This document shows, piece after piece, positions 1 through 10,584 of a stretch of DNA of 64,000 nt. Every line of letters begins with the position of its first letter. Positions within the stretch are counted from its first letter, which is position 1. The notes beneath the pieces were generated by a model that saw only the letters and a list, made by a program, of their open reading frames with translations, searched no databases and was not told the DNA's origin. The translations under genes and the position numbers were made by a program. The DNA comes from Xylogone sp. PMI_703 (lineage: Eukaryota; Ascomycota; Leotiomycetes): assembly GCA_021399445.1 (NCBI GenBank), contig JAJTUQ010000002.1, positions 2,914,001-2,978,000 on the forward strand, given 5' to 3'.

Positions 1-387
1 GGAGGTTCTACAGCCGTAAGCTCGGCGACAGGAGGCTCCACACGCGAAGGTTCAGCAATGGGAGGAGGTGGAGGCACATCAGGAATCGGTAACAACTCAA
101 TTCGGCGTCGTTTGCGCTTCCTAGGTAATGGGTTATGAGATTGCCTGGTTTGACGTGGAACGTTAACGTCAAGCTTTCCGAGTACGGTTCGCTCTCGTCT
201 GTAGTTCTATATAAATCGATATGTTAACATTTCTATAACTACAACAGTAAGCCATACAAACCTTGCAGGTAGAGCATGTATTATAAAAACCAGCTCCATT
301 TGGGCGTCGTTTGAAGAACTCCGAAGGACGGAATCGTTTACAGACCGTACAGAAAGCTGTCGGAGACGCTGAAAGATTAGGAGCCAT
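1..387 (-). CDS. Partial gene: small Cys-pair (CxxC...CxxC) protein with basic stretch
   Basis: I do not recognise the family. The ATG is at 387 on the minus strand. Exon 1 is 262-387 (42 codons). A 55-bp intron (207-261, GTTTGT...ATATAG) restores an open frame that runs off the left edge of the window. Splicing at the alternative ACAG site 8 bases further on would instead reach a stop within about 10 codons. The N-terminus has two Cys pairs (C13-x2-C16 and C38-x2-C41) about 22 residues apart, suggesting a small zinc-binding module. Behind it come a basic cluster resembling a nuclear localisation signal (PRKRKRRR) and a Pro/Glu-rich tail. Short Cys-pair modules of this sort occur in nuclear proteins and also at the start of some transposon-encoded fungal proteins, so either is possible. 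The C-terminus is missing from this window. Confidence 0.5.
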
Positions 388-1617
388 TGTAAAACGTTAT
401 ACAAACAACACTTACAGACTACAGGCAGGCACAGGAGAGCTCTATTCTATTGTAATCAGGGGAAGAAGTACGGTCTACAGCTGACGGTCTCTAGCCGATA
501 ATGTAAAATGAAAAGAAGAAGTGCGATAAGGCCGATGTACAGGAGAAATACGAACGCACGGAAAGCCAATTGTACAAATACGGAGGCACAGCATATCAAT
601 GGTATTGTATTTGTGTTTACGGACCGTAATATGACGTTGTGGCGAGTTTCATCAGCATGTTGATCAACATTTACCCCTTTCCTGTAGAATCGGAAGTGGT
701 TACGATATGCAAGCTGTCAACCAATAAGATTACAGAAAGTGAGCCAATAGAATCGCTGGAATGGCCATTTCTCGACCAATAGAAACATCCCTATATTCTG
801 CAAATTACATAAGCGACCCGCAATGTTTTCAATACTATATAGATCAGCTTCGTCATGTGTCAGGCACTTTCTGTCCGAACGTCAAAAACACTGCAACATG
901 AAGCTAGATTAGTGCGCGGGACGACCCGACGTCAAATCCGGTTCCTAAGGGGGAAATTTCCTTTGAGATGATGTACGCTCGTGGGTCACGTATATTGCAA
1001 TATAACGAAGGACTGAGGATTTACTGTCATGAGAATGGATCGCCGATCTCACGGAGAAAAAAGAGGACTGTTGTGGTGAAAAATAACGGGAGCTGTCCTC
1101 TAAGATCTGGAGTTAGGCATGGTCCAGCTTGTTATTTTTCCACCCCCTCAGTGTGATCGTCTCTTTGAAAATATCAAGCTATCTAACTGGTTGCTATTAT
1201 ATTATTTTCAACGCCTCAAGGGACATCTGAATTCTTTCTTCATAGCATAACAAGGCTATGCTTCGGATCTACCAATACCCATCAAGAATTGCTGAGATGG
1301 CAATTCCCTGGCATGATTGGTCGAGGTAACGCCGGGACTCTCAGCGGGCGTCTAACTTTAGCAACCAGGGTGTCCCGCCTCATGATACACAGTTCCACCT
1401 GCATCTCGTCTCGTCTCTCAATGTTTCTCTATCATTATTGTAATTGATTATCACTCAATTGCTGAATGCTCCTGCTTTGAGAAGGAGGAGGCAGTGGTAC
1501 GCCAATCGCTGCAAGGCTACGAGGCTGTAACCCCTCCATTCAAATCCACCCCATTCTTTAGGGTGGGAAAAGGGTGCCGCCACGAGGGAACTGTGTATCT
1601 GCACGAGACTAAAGACT
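388..1617. other. Intergenic region, no gene seen
   Basis: This lies between the divergent partial gene and the 342-aa protein gene, so it should hold both promoters. Reading frames here are short and lack splice-supported extensions. I see no RNA gene or repeat. Confidence 0.5.
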
Positions 1618-2773
1618 ATGGCCGAATTCCAAAATGCAGTTAATTCCCTTCTAGACACATTCACGCATGGTTTATCTATAATCAGGAATCGACGGAAGCG
1701 CAAGGCTCCCGCCAATGCCGCGGAGACAACTCTGAGTAAATCATTGAAACAGAGTAAATCGGATGTGAGAGATCGATACAAGAAGGATCTGGCGCGCCAT
1801 GGAAAGGTATTTGCTACTGGTGATGGTAACTGATACTTTTCTTTCAAAAATCTTCTCCTTCTAAACGGACTTCACTGTCACTTACAGTGAAATTGCGTCT
1901 AGATATGGCAATTGAATAACAGGTTGAACGTAACTACTAAAACAAGTCACAGCTCAAGCATATCTCTCCTTGAATTCAATTCTCGCCCGTCTGAATGCAG
2001 GCTTCCTAGCTGTCCTAGAGAGATTCACCAAGGGCAAAAGCACACCTGCTGATTATGACTCCCTCATCAACCTATCCAATGCCTCACGGATTGAAACCAT
2101 AAAAACATTCGAGCAACTATCTGTGAGACTCTCTAAATCTTCTCTGAGTCTACCGAGTCCGAAAAAAGGTAGCACTGCTACAAATCACACCAACCATTCA
2201 GGGCAAAAACATAAAAGTAGTCGCAGCACAGTCTCAAGGAAGAAGTGGACTGGTCGGTCGAAGAACAAGAGTTCCTCTTCCGAAGTATCACAATCACTAC
2301 TTGGCCCGGCAAAACAAGAAGGCTGGATCCGACCCAAGACCTCGAGGAAAGCCTCGGCTGAATCTGTGCCGTCATCATTATCTCCTCCCACAGCAACATC
2401 ACTATCAACAAATCCAAAACCAAAACTTACTCCTGTCGCAACCTCAATCTCGCCCTCACCACTATCATCATCATCATCATCCATAACGCCCACAACTACA
2501 CCTCCCCGTCCTCATAGAAAACCACTGGTCATCACATCTAAAACCACACGAAATAAGAGAATATCATTCATGTCCTTTGCATCGGATAGCACCAAGCTCG
2601 GAGAGATCCCGCCACATAAATGGGCTCAACCCCCGCTGGTAGAAGACCAAGAAGTAAAGTATCCCATTATCGCTTATTATCCTTTGGATGTGCCACCATT
2701 TTCTCAACAGCAGCAGCAGGAAAGGAAGCAGAGAGGGGGAATTATGAGATTATTTAAGAAGAGAGGCGCATGA
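1618..2773 (+). CDS. Conserved fungal hypothetical protein, Ser/Pro-rich (342 aa)
   Basis: Two exons, 1618-1825 and 1953-2773, are joined across a 127-bp intron (GTAACT...TCACAG). The join keeps frame (phase 1) and links two clearly related helical parts. Residues about 1-120 look alpha-helical and charged: a basic stretch (RNRRKRK, about residue 25), then a segment with DVRDRYKKDLARHGKVF followed by leucine-rich helices ending near ERFTKG. The remainder is low-complexity Ser/Pro/Thr with a basic C-terminus (MRLFKKRGA). The helical N-terminal layout resembles a conserved but uncharacterised protein of filamentous ascomycetes. No catalytic motif, signal peptide or membrane segment is visible. 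The intron is longer than most others here. The function is unknown and a cytoplasmic or nuclear site is only inferred. Confidence 0.75.
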
Positions 2774-3242
2774 ATGATCTCTCCCTATATATATACGCAC
2801 CTGCGGGTGTAAGTGCCTGTGATGCATGCTTTATGATTTACGACGTTATGGCTACTTTCTTTTTTTCTTTTTTAATCTTGGATATCCCCATTTGAATCTA
2901 TTATTATGTAATGGAAACAAGGAAAACGAAAACAAGGACCTCCTGGAGAGGGGTATAACTATGCTATGAATGATTTTCCTCAGTTGTAATGCGAAGTGTG
3001 TTGAGGATCGTCTGGGGAGTTAATGAAATGGTAGACTTTAATAATGAGGGGAAACAGAATAAGTATGAGACCATCGCCATGTACAGACCAAGTTTTTATG
3101 AAATGACAAGCGAGATCCAAATGAAGAAGCAGTTTCATTCAATCATCTCTGGTGGTACTAAACTGCCTTCTCCATTTCTCGAAATTCACCCACTATCACT
3201 TTTTATCAATTGAGATACCTCTGAAGAGAGCTAGTTAAATCA
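2774..3242. other. Convergent intergenic region
   Basis: This 469-bp stretch lies between the 3' ends of two converging genes. A T-rich run and AT-rich stretches near 2850-2910 fit 3' untranslated sequence. No further gene is seen. Confidence 0.45.
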
Positions 3243-5011
3243 TCAGATCGGACCATCTCCCTTATATTCTCTTTCCCTTTCTCCTGCTTCCCCATCTCTC
3301 TTCGCGCTTGCCTCCCCTTTAGCCACGAACGCAGACCGTCGTCGCTGAGTCGAAGTCGACGCATTGGATGAACTCCTGGCTGCAATCGCTCTAATGGCAG
3401 CTATCACGGCCTCGTCGGTATCGAACGACAACTGGTTCTCATTGTTCTCTTCTCCTTTATATACCATTGTTGGACCTTGTTGTCTAGCTTTTGAATAACT
3501 CTGTGAACAATCTGTGTTATTATCATCGTGAACTTGGGTGCTCGTGGTGGCAGTAGGGTTGATGTCGTGAATATCTTCGGAGTACTTGAATATTCCTGTA
3601 GAACCGTAGTCCTGCATTTCATCTCGTGGGGATTGCGTAAAATAGGGGTTGGTAATCTGTTGTTCTATGGTTTCAGATCTATCCAAGAACCTGTTCTTCT
3701 GCCCCGCTTTCTTTTTCCGGTTCGTCAAGATGGGGTAGTTACATCTTATACCATGGTATTTATTCTCCTCGGCCGCTACGGTTAGCTCTCTTGGACCGTG
3801 AGGACTGCGGTTGAAGCTCTCGTACAGGTCATCACCGGGTCGAAATGAGAATCCTTGCAATTGTTCTGCTTGGCTGTCTGAGAAAGTGAGATTTGCATTG
3901 GGGATTACCATGGGGTTCGAGACTTGATAGTCATCAATGGTGGTCGTAGAAGTTTCGTCATGGAAGATCGGACCAGGAGGTACTGGACCAAAGTTTGTGG
4001 ACGGTAGTGTGGATTGTATGTCGATGGATTTTCTATTAGTAGTGGTAGTTTCAATAAGTGAATCTGAGCTGGATGTTGAGCTTGGGTTGGAAGGTGTGTC
4101 ATAGAATACGGAATTATAGTGTGTGCTAGCTGTTCCACTTTCAACTGCTGGCTCTGCCTGATGAGACTTATTCTCTTTTGGTTCCCGAGCTTGTTGTTTG
4201 CGTTCACGCCTTAACCGCCTTGACTGTGATTTTGATTTTAATGTTGTCTCAAAGGTCTGGGCCTTTTGGATTGTTTTTAGAGATCCTTTGTTCCATGGCA
4301 GGTAGTCTAGGACACTCCGTCTAGCTAGTGCTGGAAGTATTGTCAGTACAATAATGATAGAAACAAGGCAGAGTCCTCACAGCTAAAATCAGGGGCCACA
4401 TTACCATGGGGTCCAGATTTGGTACTGTATATGTCATTCCTGATATCGTTTTGACCTTTGCTTTGTTAGCAATGCCATATGTCGCAGCAAAGAGTGCTTC
4501 ACTGACCGATATATTTTTGCGTCCTAGTATTCTGTTCCACACTGTGTATGACATTCTCTTCCTCGCCATGCTTTATCTTTAGACTGGCAACTGTTGCTCG
4601 AAGATCATTAACCTCTCTTTCATGTTGCCTTTTAAGTGAATCTATTAATTTATCCTTTGCAGTAACTTTAGCCCTCAAAATTGAATATCCTTCTAGCAAT
4701 TGCAGAATGCAAGAGTTATATTCCACAGGTACAGGGTCAAGTGAACTTTTTGTCATCATGAGAACTTGCAGAGTTTCCACTTGTTGATCTGCCTCGAATC
4801 GTGGTACGCTTGGGACACTATCCGTCCGTACACGAGCAAACACGTCATGAGTAGATATGACCTGAGCGTTTGATGATGAATGAAGAAAGGACGATACCCT
4901 AGAGTTTGATCGAATTCGGGGAGTGGTGACGCTTTCATGTCTATCTTGTTCTCCCTGGGGTGCTGGTTGACTTTTGGCACGGTGGAAGACAGGCCGAAAC
5001 CAGTCAGACAT
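3243..5011 (-). CDS. Hypothetical coiled-coil, Ser/Thr-rich protein (543 aa)
   Basis: Three exons are inferred: 4503-5011, 4405-4439 and 3243-4330. The introns are 63 bp (with a GCTAAC branch site) and 74 bp (with CTGAC before TTCCAG). These junctions give one unbroken frame; the first donor (GTGAAG) was chosen because neighbouring donors lead into stops. Residues about 110-155 are rich in charged and leucine heptads (a stretch reading KLIDSLKRQHEREV) and should form a coiled coil. The middle exon is a 35-base mini-exon, so exon 2 may be predicted differently by software. The long C-terminal part is disordered, Ser/Thr-rich, with several basic patches (KSQSRRLRRERKQQ; NRKKKAGQKNR). I recognise no enzyme domain. 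The protein may be nuclear or cytoskeletal, but this is only inferred from composition. Confidence 0.65.
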
Positions 5012-5557
5012 CCTTATCTTTTTATAGGAGAGATCTAGTTGGAACTATAATGGTGGCATATTCTGGGAGTTTGGGGTTGACATCGAGAAGGAGTGCAAGT
5101 GGTGAGTTATTGGAAAGTAGAAACCATGATGTCGACATAATAGTCAAAAGTGAAGTATCTTGAATCGCCCCTGAGATCTCACTACCTTGTTTAGGGCAGT
5201 TTTCATGGGCGTGACGAACATGAGGGAATGAATAGGTTCAGTCTCACTAAAACTGATCTGCACCTGCATTTTGAGACTAACATTTTTATATGCCACTAAG
5301 TGTCGCGGCATCAATGTCTATGGGAAAAAAAATTATATACTCTGGAAGCTGACCAGGCGGATTTATCCTTAGATATAATAAAAATCTCTAGAAATTGTAT
5401 GGACACCATGCCCCATTCTAGCATGGTTCAATGTCATCATAGAGTATAACTCATATAACCTGTTCCCGGTTGTAGAGGCATTTTTTCTTGGCTATGGTAG
5501 CCTTTCCTTTATTTAACCCTTCACCTGACCTTCTCAATGACATCTTTAAGTCATTCT
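5012..5557. other. Intergenic region between two minus-strand genes
   Basis: This 546-bp stretch should hold the promoter of the coiled-coil gene and the 3' end of the NCBP3-like gene. No coding or RNA signal is seen. Confidence 0.45.
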
Positions 5558-6958
5558 TCAGGAAAATAGATCCTCTGCCTTTTGCCTTCGCCCTCCACGT
5601 CCTTGTAGCCTCTCAGAGAAAAGCTCCTTGCCGGCATTTGTATTATGAGAAGGGAAGAGCTCTTTCATTGATGCGCCTCCAGCTCCACCTTTAATGGCGA
5701 AATCTCGGACTGCAGAGGCTGTTGTGGAGCCTTTGATATTGAAGGTATCTGTATCTTCTGGTTTTGGAGTAATCCGATCTGATAGTTTTGTACTAGTAAT
5801 TCTAGAGGCTAATGACGGTACACGAGATCGTTGATCTAAAGCACCATCTAGGAACGGAACATTCATTTTATTCGCAAATATGTCGGCGGTTTCATCAGCA
5901 GCATCGAAAGCGTCTGACCGATGGTGGCTGATGCCTACGTGAGGAAAGAGCTCTTTAGGACCCGATATCGAGTCCATTAGCTGGCTTTTGATAGCCTGTG
6001 CCTTACGTCGATTTGCTGCTGCCGCAGAATCCCGTATATGGTCATCAAATTTGCTCGGCATTTCGACATCACGGACTGGAGAGGCGCTTCGATTTCTTAG
6101 TCTACCCTTACTCTTATCATCTCTAGGTGCTTTGTCTGGGAAGAGTTCCTTTGTGGCCATTGCTCTTTGTCGTGTTCGGCGTCCTCGAGAGTCACTACCG
6201 GAAGAGACACTTGAATCCCGTCTGCGGCGCCTTCTAGAACTTCGCTGAGCCAATGCAGCTTCGTCGTCATCGTATAGACTCGCGTCGAAACCGCTATTTT
6301 CATCTCCATTCTCTCGTCGTCGTTGTTCATATTCGTCGTAACGCTGACTTCGATAGCCTCCATCATCTCTGTCCCTGTACTTATGTACTCTGCGATTACC
6401 TCGCTTCAAACGTTCAGCGCGGTCATATTCTGGATTGAAGAGGTAAAATCGACTTCTGTCACGCGCCCCGGCCTGTTTCCGATCTCCCTGAACAGCGAAC
6501 CGTATCTGAAGACTGGTCTGGGAGTGTGAGGACAATGGTTTGGCAGGTATCGTCTGTAAAAACCCCAACTGCATGACATCTGCTATTTCAGTCGCAGAGA
6601 AAGCCATTAATGCTTCTTTAGCAACCTCTGCGCTCGAGTAGACAAGGTTCGCTGAGGTATCATCTATCCACTCCACGCGCTCTATGTTTGCCTGGGAGAA
6701 ATGTTCTGTCGCGAATGACTTCACGTCCTTTTCAGTAAGGTTATCAAGACCTCGAATGTGAATTTTGTTGGGAACTAGGATATCATTGGACGATGAGTCA
6801 TCCGGATCTTGGATCTGAACATCTCGCTATTGTACTGTTAAGACCTCCCATTAGAAAGGAAGCTTCCTCCTTACCATTGTCTCAGCTTCCGGCGCAGTCA
6901 TATCCTCCTCACCCAAAGTCACGTCGAGATCCATCTCAATATCCATATCGGTAGCCAT
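5558..6958 (-). CDS. Nuclear cap-binding protein subunit 3-like (NCBP3 family), 450 aa
   Basis: Exons are 6875-6958 and 5558-6826, separated by a 48-bp intron (GTAAGG...CAATAG, phase 0). The N-terminus is acidic (MATDMDIEMDLDVTLGEEDM). Residues about 44-106 form the RRM-like NCBP3 core: HIRGLDNLTEKDVKSF, then the family signature RVEWIDDTSANLVY. The remainder is an Arg/Asp/Ser-rich tail with a poly-Arg block and four repeats of a short KELF motif (three KELFP, one KELFS). NCBP3 proteins bind the m7G cap with NCBP1 and help mRNA export in animals; fungal members are little studied. The repeated KELF motif suggests short linear docking sites, perhaps for a partner protein, which is my inference. 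The domain call rests on the WIDD core and overall layout. Confidence 0.8.
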
Positions 6959-8050
6959 TTTGAAATTGCTCGTTCCAGTGCAAGTATTGAAATTATGTGC
7001 CGTAGGTTGTTGGGTGGGACAATTATGTGGTTCTAAGGAAGTAGCAGCAAGGCTGAAAAGATGTCCGAAATGTGGAGGGTGAGAGTAAATGCGAGCAGCG
7101 TAATTGAATTGAGGAATTCAACGAGCAAAATCAGTCAAGTATGTAACATAGGAGGATGATTGGTATGACTAAATTGGAGTTGCGATCCGAATCGATTGAG
7201 TTTGTAGTGTTCAAGAGTGAAGTTATGGAAAGCAAATAGGTGATGCGATTGTTAACCTCTAACCGCCTATCCAACCGCGAAGCTTGACGTCTTACATATG
7301 AATCACACACGTGCACTAAGTTACTCCGTAGACGGATTACACAGCCTTGCTTATATAACCGATGTCAGGCTAACGTAATTCCCGGCTTTATCGGACACCC
7401 TGTTGTACCGGACACTGAAATCCACCGCAAAATTGAGTAAAATTATCCCCTTAGAATCTCAACAACCACAATGTTTTATAGTTAACAAAGTTTTATATAT
7501 GTTACACACATGATAAATTTTAAGTATTCTATGTATGAATTAATGTATTCTTTTATTTAAGTCAGACTCGTAAATTGGCCTTATTTTTAAGGCACCAATG
7601 AGATATTCTTGGTTATATAATGCAAATATTGACTGAAAAGCTCAAAAGTCGGTATGATGTATGTAATTGAATATATAAATATAGAGTTATGGGTTAGAGT
7701 TAAAATTATATATATTTGTTGAGATTTTGAAGAAGTAATTTTGTTCGATTTTGCGGTAAATTTCAGTGTCCGGTACAACAGGGTGTCCGATAAAGCCGGG
7801 AATTACGTTAGTCAGCTTATTAACTGACGCCGACTTAAAGTTACGTCGCACACCTAGCTACAGGGGTATTTGACGTGTACCCCAAAGCTGAAGATAAGCT
7901 TTTCATTCCTTTGATACTACATTCGCTTTTTTAAAACCCCTTCCATAAGTACCTAGTGTATCTTGCAATCTATAGAGTAGTCAGGAGAAGTACATATCTA
8001 TCCATTCCATCCTCAAGACTTCCAATACTAGGCTACAGAATCCCTTATTC
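6959..8050. other. Intergenic region containing a MITE
   Basis: The NCBP3-like promoter lies at 6959-7370. A MITE occupies 7371-7810. A further 240 bp precede the 3' end of the Myb-like gene. The small reading frames inside the AT-rich MITE interior are not genes. Confidence 0.5.
7371..7810. mobile_element. MITE, Tc1/mariner-like (TA target site), about 75-bp terminal inverted repeats
   Basis: The ends at 7371-7447 and 7734-7810 are inverted copies. The first 51 bases from each end are identical (starting TAACGTAATTCCCGGC), and the match continues for about 25 more bases with five differences. Both ends begin with TA, consistent with a TA target duplication around an element at 7373-7808. 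The interior (about 290 bp) is very AT-rich and encodes nothing. Long near-perfect inverted ends, TA duplication and no transposase define a non-autonomous element moved by a Tc1/mariner (Pogo/Fot1-type) transposase; the superfamily is inferred from the TA and the ACGTAAT-type end. All five differences between the arms are C/T or G/A transitions. Confidence 0.85.
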
Positions 8051-9337
8051 TTAAATCTTCCCCCTTTTTGAGACTTGGCCCATAGTAACCAGATTATTTG
8101 GGTCAGGTTTGAACCTCTCATCAAACTTTGTTTTATTCTGCCCATATCGGGCCCAGTAGCCTTTACAAGCCGACGAACTCCTGTAAATACCTTCATCTTG
8201 GAGGCGCCTGGACACACACTGCCAAAGAGCATTGTCTCGCAATGGTTCAGCATCGTTCTCCATTTCATTGTCGCGTAAATTTCTCAAAACATTACATAAG
8301 ATATTAGCCTCTTCCTCACTCCAGCTTGCATTCTTTCCTTTCTTCTTTGAGTCACGGTGATGGTGTTTGTGTGATTGTAAAGAGCCGGTAGCAGCACTGG
8401 CAACCTCCAAGCTGGCCAATGCGGAATTGCTCTCTGTTTGTACGCTCTCTTCTTCAGATGATGCTTCATCTTCGCTGATTTCTAAATCTTCGAATTCATT
8501 ATTCTGCGTTTTGTCGCTGAAGTTGCTATAACCGGAGAAATATCCTTCAAAATCATCGTCATTTTCCTCTGATGAACTCGCCAAGAATTTTGTCAAGGCA
8601 TCCTCGAAAAAAACTTCATCGTTATCTTCGGCGTCAATGTTATATGCTGGCGATATAGTTCCCGAAGTTCCAGATAGAGACGAATGATGAGCTCCGCTAT
8701 TGTATACTAGATTTTCAGGCGACTGTTCATTCCCATAATTCGATGTGGTGACTCTGTTTGCACCAATGTCTCGTTGATAAGTAGCCCCGTATTGGCGATA
8801 ACAGCCCAGGAGATCCTCCAATGTGACTTGTTCATTGGATGAGCTTTGTGAATGCCGCATTACCTCTTCAACCACCAACATTTGGCGGGAAGGATGAGTA
8901 TAGTCGAGAAGACAACCGGATATGTACATCGCTTGAAGGAAAGTATGGACTTTCATGGTTCTTCCCTTGTAGGAACATAAGTAATAGCTATCACTAGACA
9001 GTACCAAGCTTGCATGTCCGTTAGGCCCTGTCTCTATGGACCGGTGTCCCAAGGACAATTGAGATGAGGTTTGGGATCCAATATCAAATGGTCGGGCATG
9101 GGGTGCTGGTGAATTGATACTCTCTTCTCCAGGCCATGAGCCGTGCAGAAACCCATCTACCATGTCGGAAATGTTAACGAGTGCTCCATCAAGTTTACAG
9201 AAGTATAACTCCTGCTCTCCACATTTCATGGCAATACCGCCATGAACATAAACAAGGTTCCCAGTGGAGACTCTTTCAGCAAGCTCAATATAGTCTATAA
9301 CGTCCAAATCTACCCAAGTTGGGTTTTTACCGGCCAT
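8051..9337 (-). CDS. Myb/SANT-like (trihelix-type) DNA-binding protein (428 aa)
   Basis: A single exon. Residues about 1-190 form a mixed N-terminal region with several Cys and aromatic residues that I cannot assign. About 230-330 is very acidic and Ser-rich (stretches such as EDNDEVFFEDALTKF and EDLEISEDEASSEEES). From about residue 345 to 420 there is a Myb/SANT-like fold: SWSEEEANILCNVLRNLRD, a spaced W (ALWQCVSRRL) and a third aromatic (ACKGYWARYG). The three regularly spaced Trp residues are typical of Myb-type helices. A DNA-binding nuclear regulator or chromatin factor is the likely role, with the acidic region as a possible activation domain (inferred). The long internal loop between helices resembles trihelix/GT1-like rather than classic Myb repeats. 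Confidence 0.65.
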   Translation of the reverse strand: MAGKNPTWVDLDVIDYIELAERVSTGNLVYVHGGIAMKCGEQELYFCKLDGALVNISDMVDGFLHGSWPGEESINSPAPHARPFDIGSQTSSQLSLGHRSIETGPNGHASLVLSSDSYYLCSYKGRTMKVHTFLQAMYISGCLLDYTHPSRQMLVVEEVMRHSQSSSNEQVTLEDLLGCYRQYGATYQRDIGANRVTTSNYGNEQSPENLVYNSGAHHSSLSGTSGTISPAYNIDAEDNDEVFFEDALTKFLASSSEENDDDFEGYFSGYSNFSDKTQNNEFEDLEISEDEASSEEESVQTESNSALASLEVASAATGSLQSHKHHHRDSKKKGKNASWSEEEANILCNVLRNLRDNEMENDAEPLRDNALWQCVSRRLQDEGIYRSSSACKGYWARYGQNKTKFDERFKPDPNNLVTMGQVSKRGKI

Positions 9338-10314
9338 GACGATCCTTGCGTGTGGTGAGTAATTGTAAACAGTGAAGATAGTCTAGCTTGAGAGAGTAAA
9401 GAGAGTAATTCATGATATAGCATAGAAAGAAATTTTCAAAGGAGAGGAGTAAAAGGATAAACATCTGAAATAATTTGAAATATATATTGCATGATATATT
9501 TCATTCCCAGCGAGATACATCCATTATCTATAGACAAGAAGTCATATTACAGAAAGCTGCTTACCTCAGAAGCTCGTATTAGTGCAATGATTGTAGTATA
9601 CAAATACCGTGTTCGACATATAGTCTTCTCACTTTGTAATATGTGGATTGAATAAAGAATGGTGCCAGGATTGGTGGTGTGAAGTGAGTATTTCCTGGTC
9701 TTTATCCTTTGGCACATGGCGGTCCTTGCTTCTAGTGAGCTCGCCGAGCAAAGACTAACTTACCAAAGTGTGTACTTTGGGTGAGATTGATCATGATGAG
9801 CCTTTTTGGCACTCTTCTTATCACAATCGACCCTAAACACATTGGAAGTGCCTATTTTCGTCCTATTCCATACGTCATGATGAGTACCGCATTGAGAGTT
9901 TCGGACGGAGTGTCTTGTTGGTTAGAGTAATTGACGCTTTGATATCTCACATCATTTCTCGGCATACTTCTAGTTCCGACAGAGTAGTTCACACCACAGA
10001 CTTAGGTGGACCCCTCGAGATTGATTCGAAGGCGAGAATACTAGGGCAGATTCTGTTTACACAGTTGCCCGTGTAGTCTAGTCTCGCATCTTGCAGTTTG
10101 AGCGACTATTATGAAAGGATGGCATTTGTCAATTTCGATAACATGAAATGCCTGATAATGGAAGGTCAATAATGTGCTCATTAATGTAGAACCAATAGTA
10201 CACATAACATGAACGGAGTCAAGATATTGACGTAAAGAAGAAGGTAAGAGCTGCAGTGAGGCGACTCCGATTCAGGAGAGGTCACATTTCGTCTAAATGC
10301 AAATTATGGCTCTT

Positions 10315-10524
10315 GATAACTAGAAGTGACTATAAGATCTTGTTCTGGGATCATGAACATGAAAAGATATCATAGCTGTGATCGTTGATGAACCTTTACT
10401 GCGGTGACGTCACTTGCAGCTTTGGATAACTCTGAGCGATTGATGGAGAGTGGGAGAAATACCGAAAATGACATGTGGTCTGTGCACAAGATTTCTGATA
10501 AGAGAAACATCTAGGTTTGGATAA
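10315..10524 (+). promoter_or_regulatory. Cluster of GATAA sites upstream of ureidoglycolate lyase
   Basis: GATAA occurs on the plus strand at 10315, 10425, 10497 (as GATAAG) and 10520, with one more at 10137. Fungal GATA factors of the AreA/NIT2 type bind this core and activate nitrogen-scavenging genes. Several copies in front of an allantoin-pathway gene fit nitrogen catabolite control. The sites are seen directly; binding is inferred. Confidence 0.5.
10405..10412. promoter_or_regulatory. CRE palindrome TGACGTCA
   Basis: A perfect 8-bp cAMP-response-element palindrome, the binding site of ATF/CREB-type bZIP dimers, sits 173 bp before the start codon. It lies between two GATAA sites. Confidence 0.45.
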
Positions 10525-10584
10525 AGAACGCACAAAAGTAGATTCTGGGCCAAATATCGTCAACTAGGCCTTTCTGATAGCATC

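Larger units (their letters stand above)
9338..10584. other. Divergent promoter region between Myb-like gene and ureidoglycolate lyase
   Basis: 1.25 kb without coding signal. The right-hand 270 bp carry a GATAA cluster and a CRE palindrome, listed separately. The left half is AT-rich and should contain the Myb-like gene's promoter. Confidence 0.5.

Noticed and set aside
1455..1847. 130-codon minus-strand frame
   Set aside because: It is antisense to exon 1 of the 342-aa gene, whose sense frame is supported by splicing.
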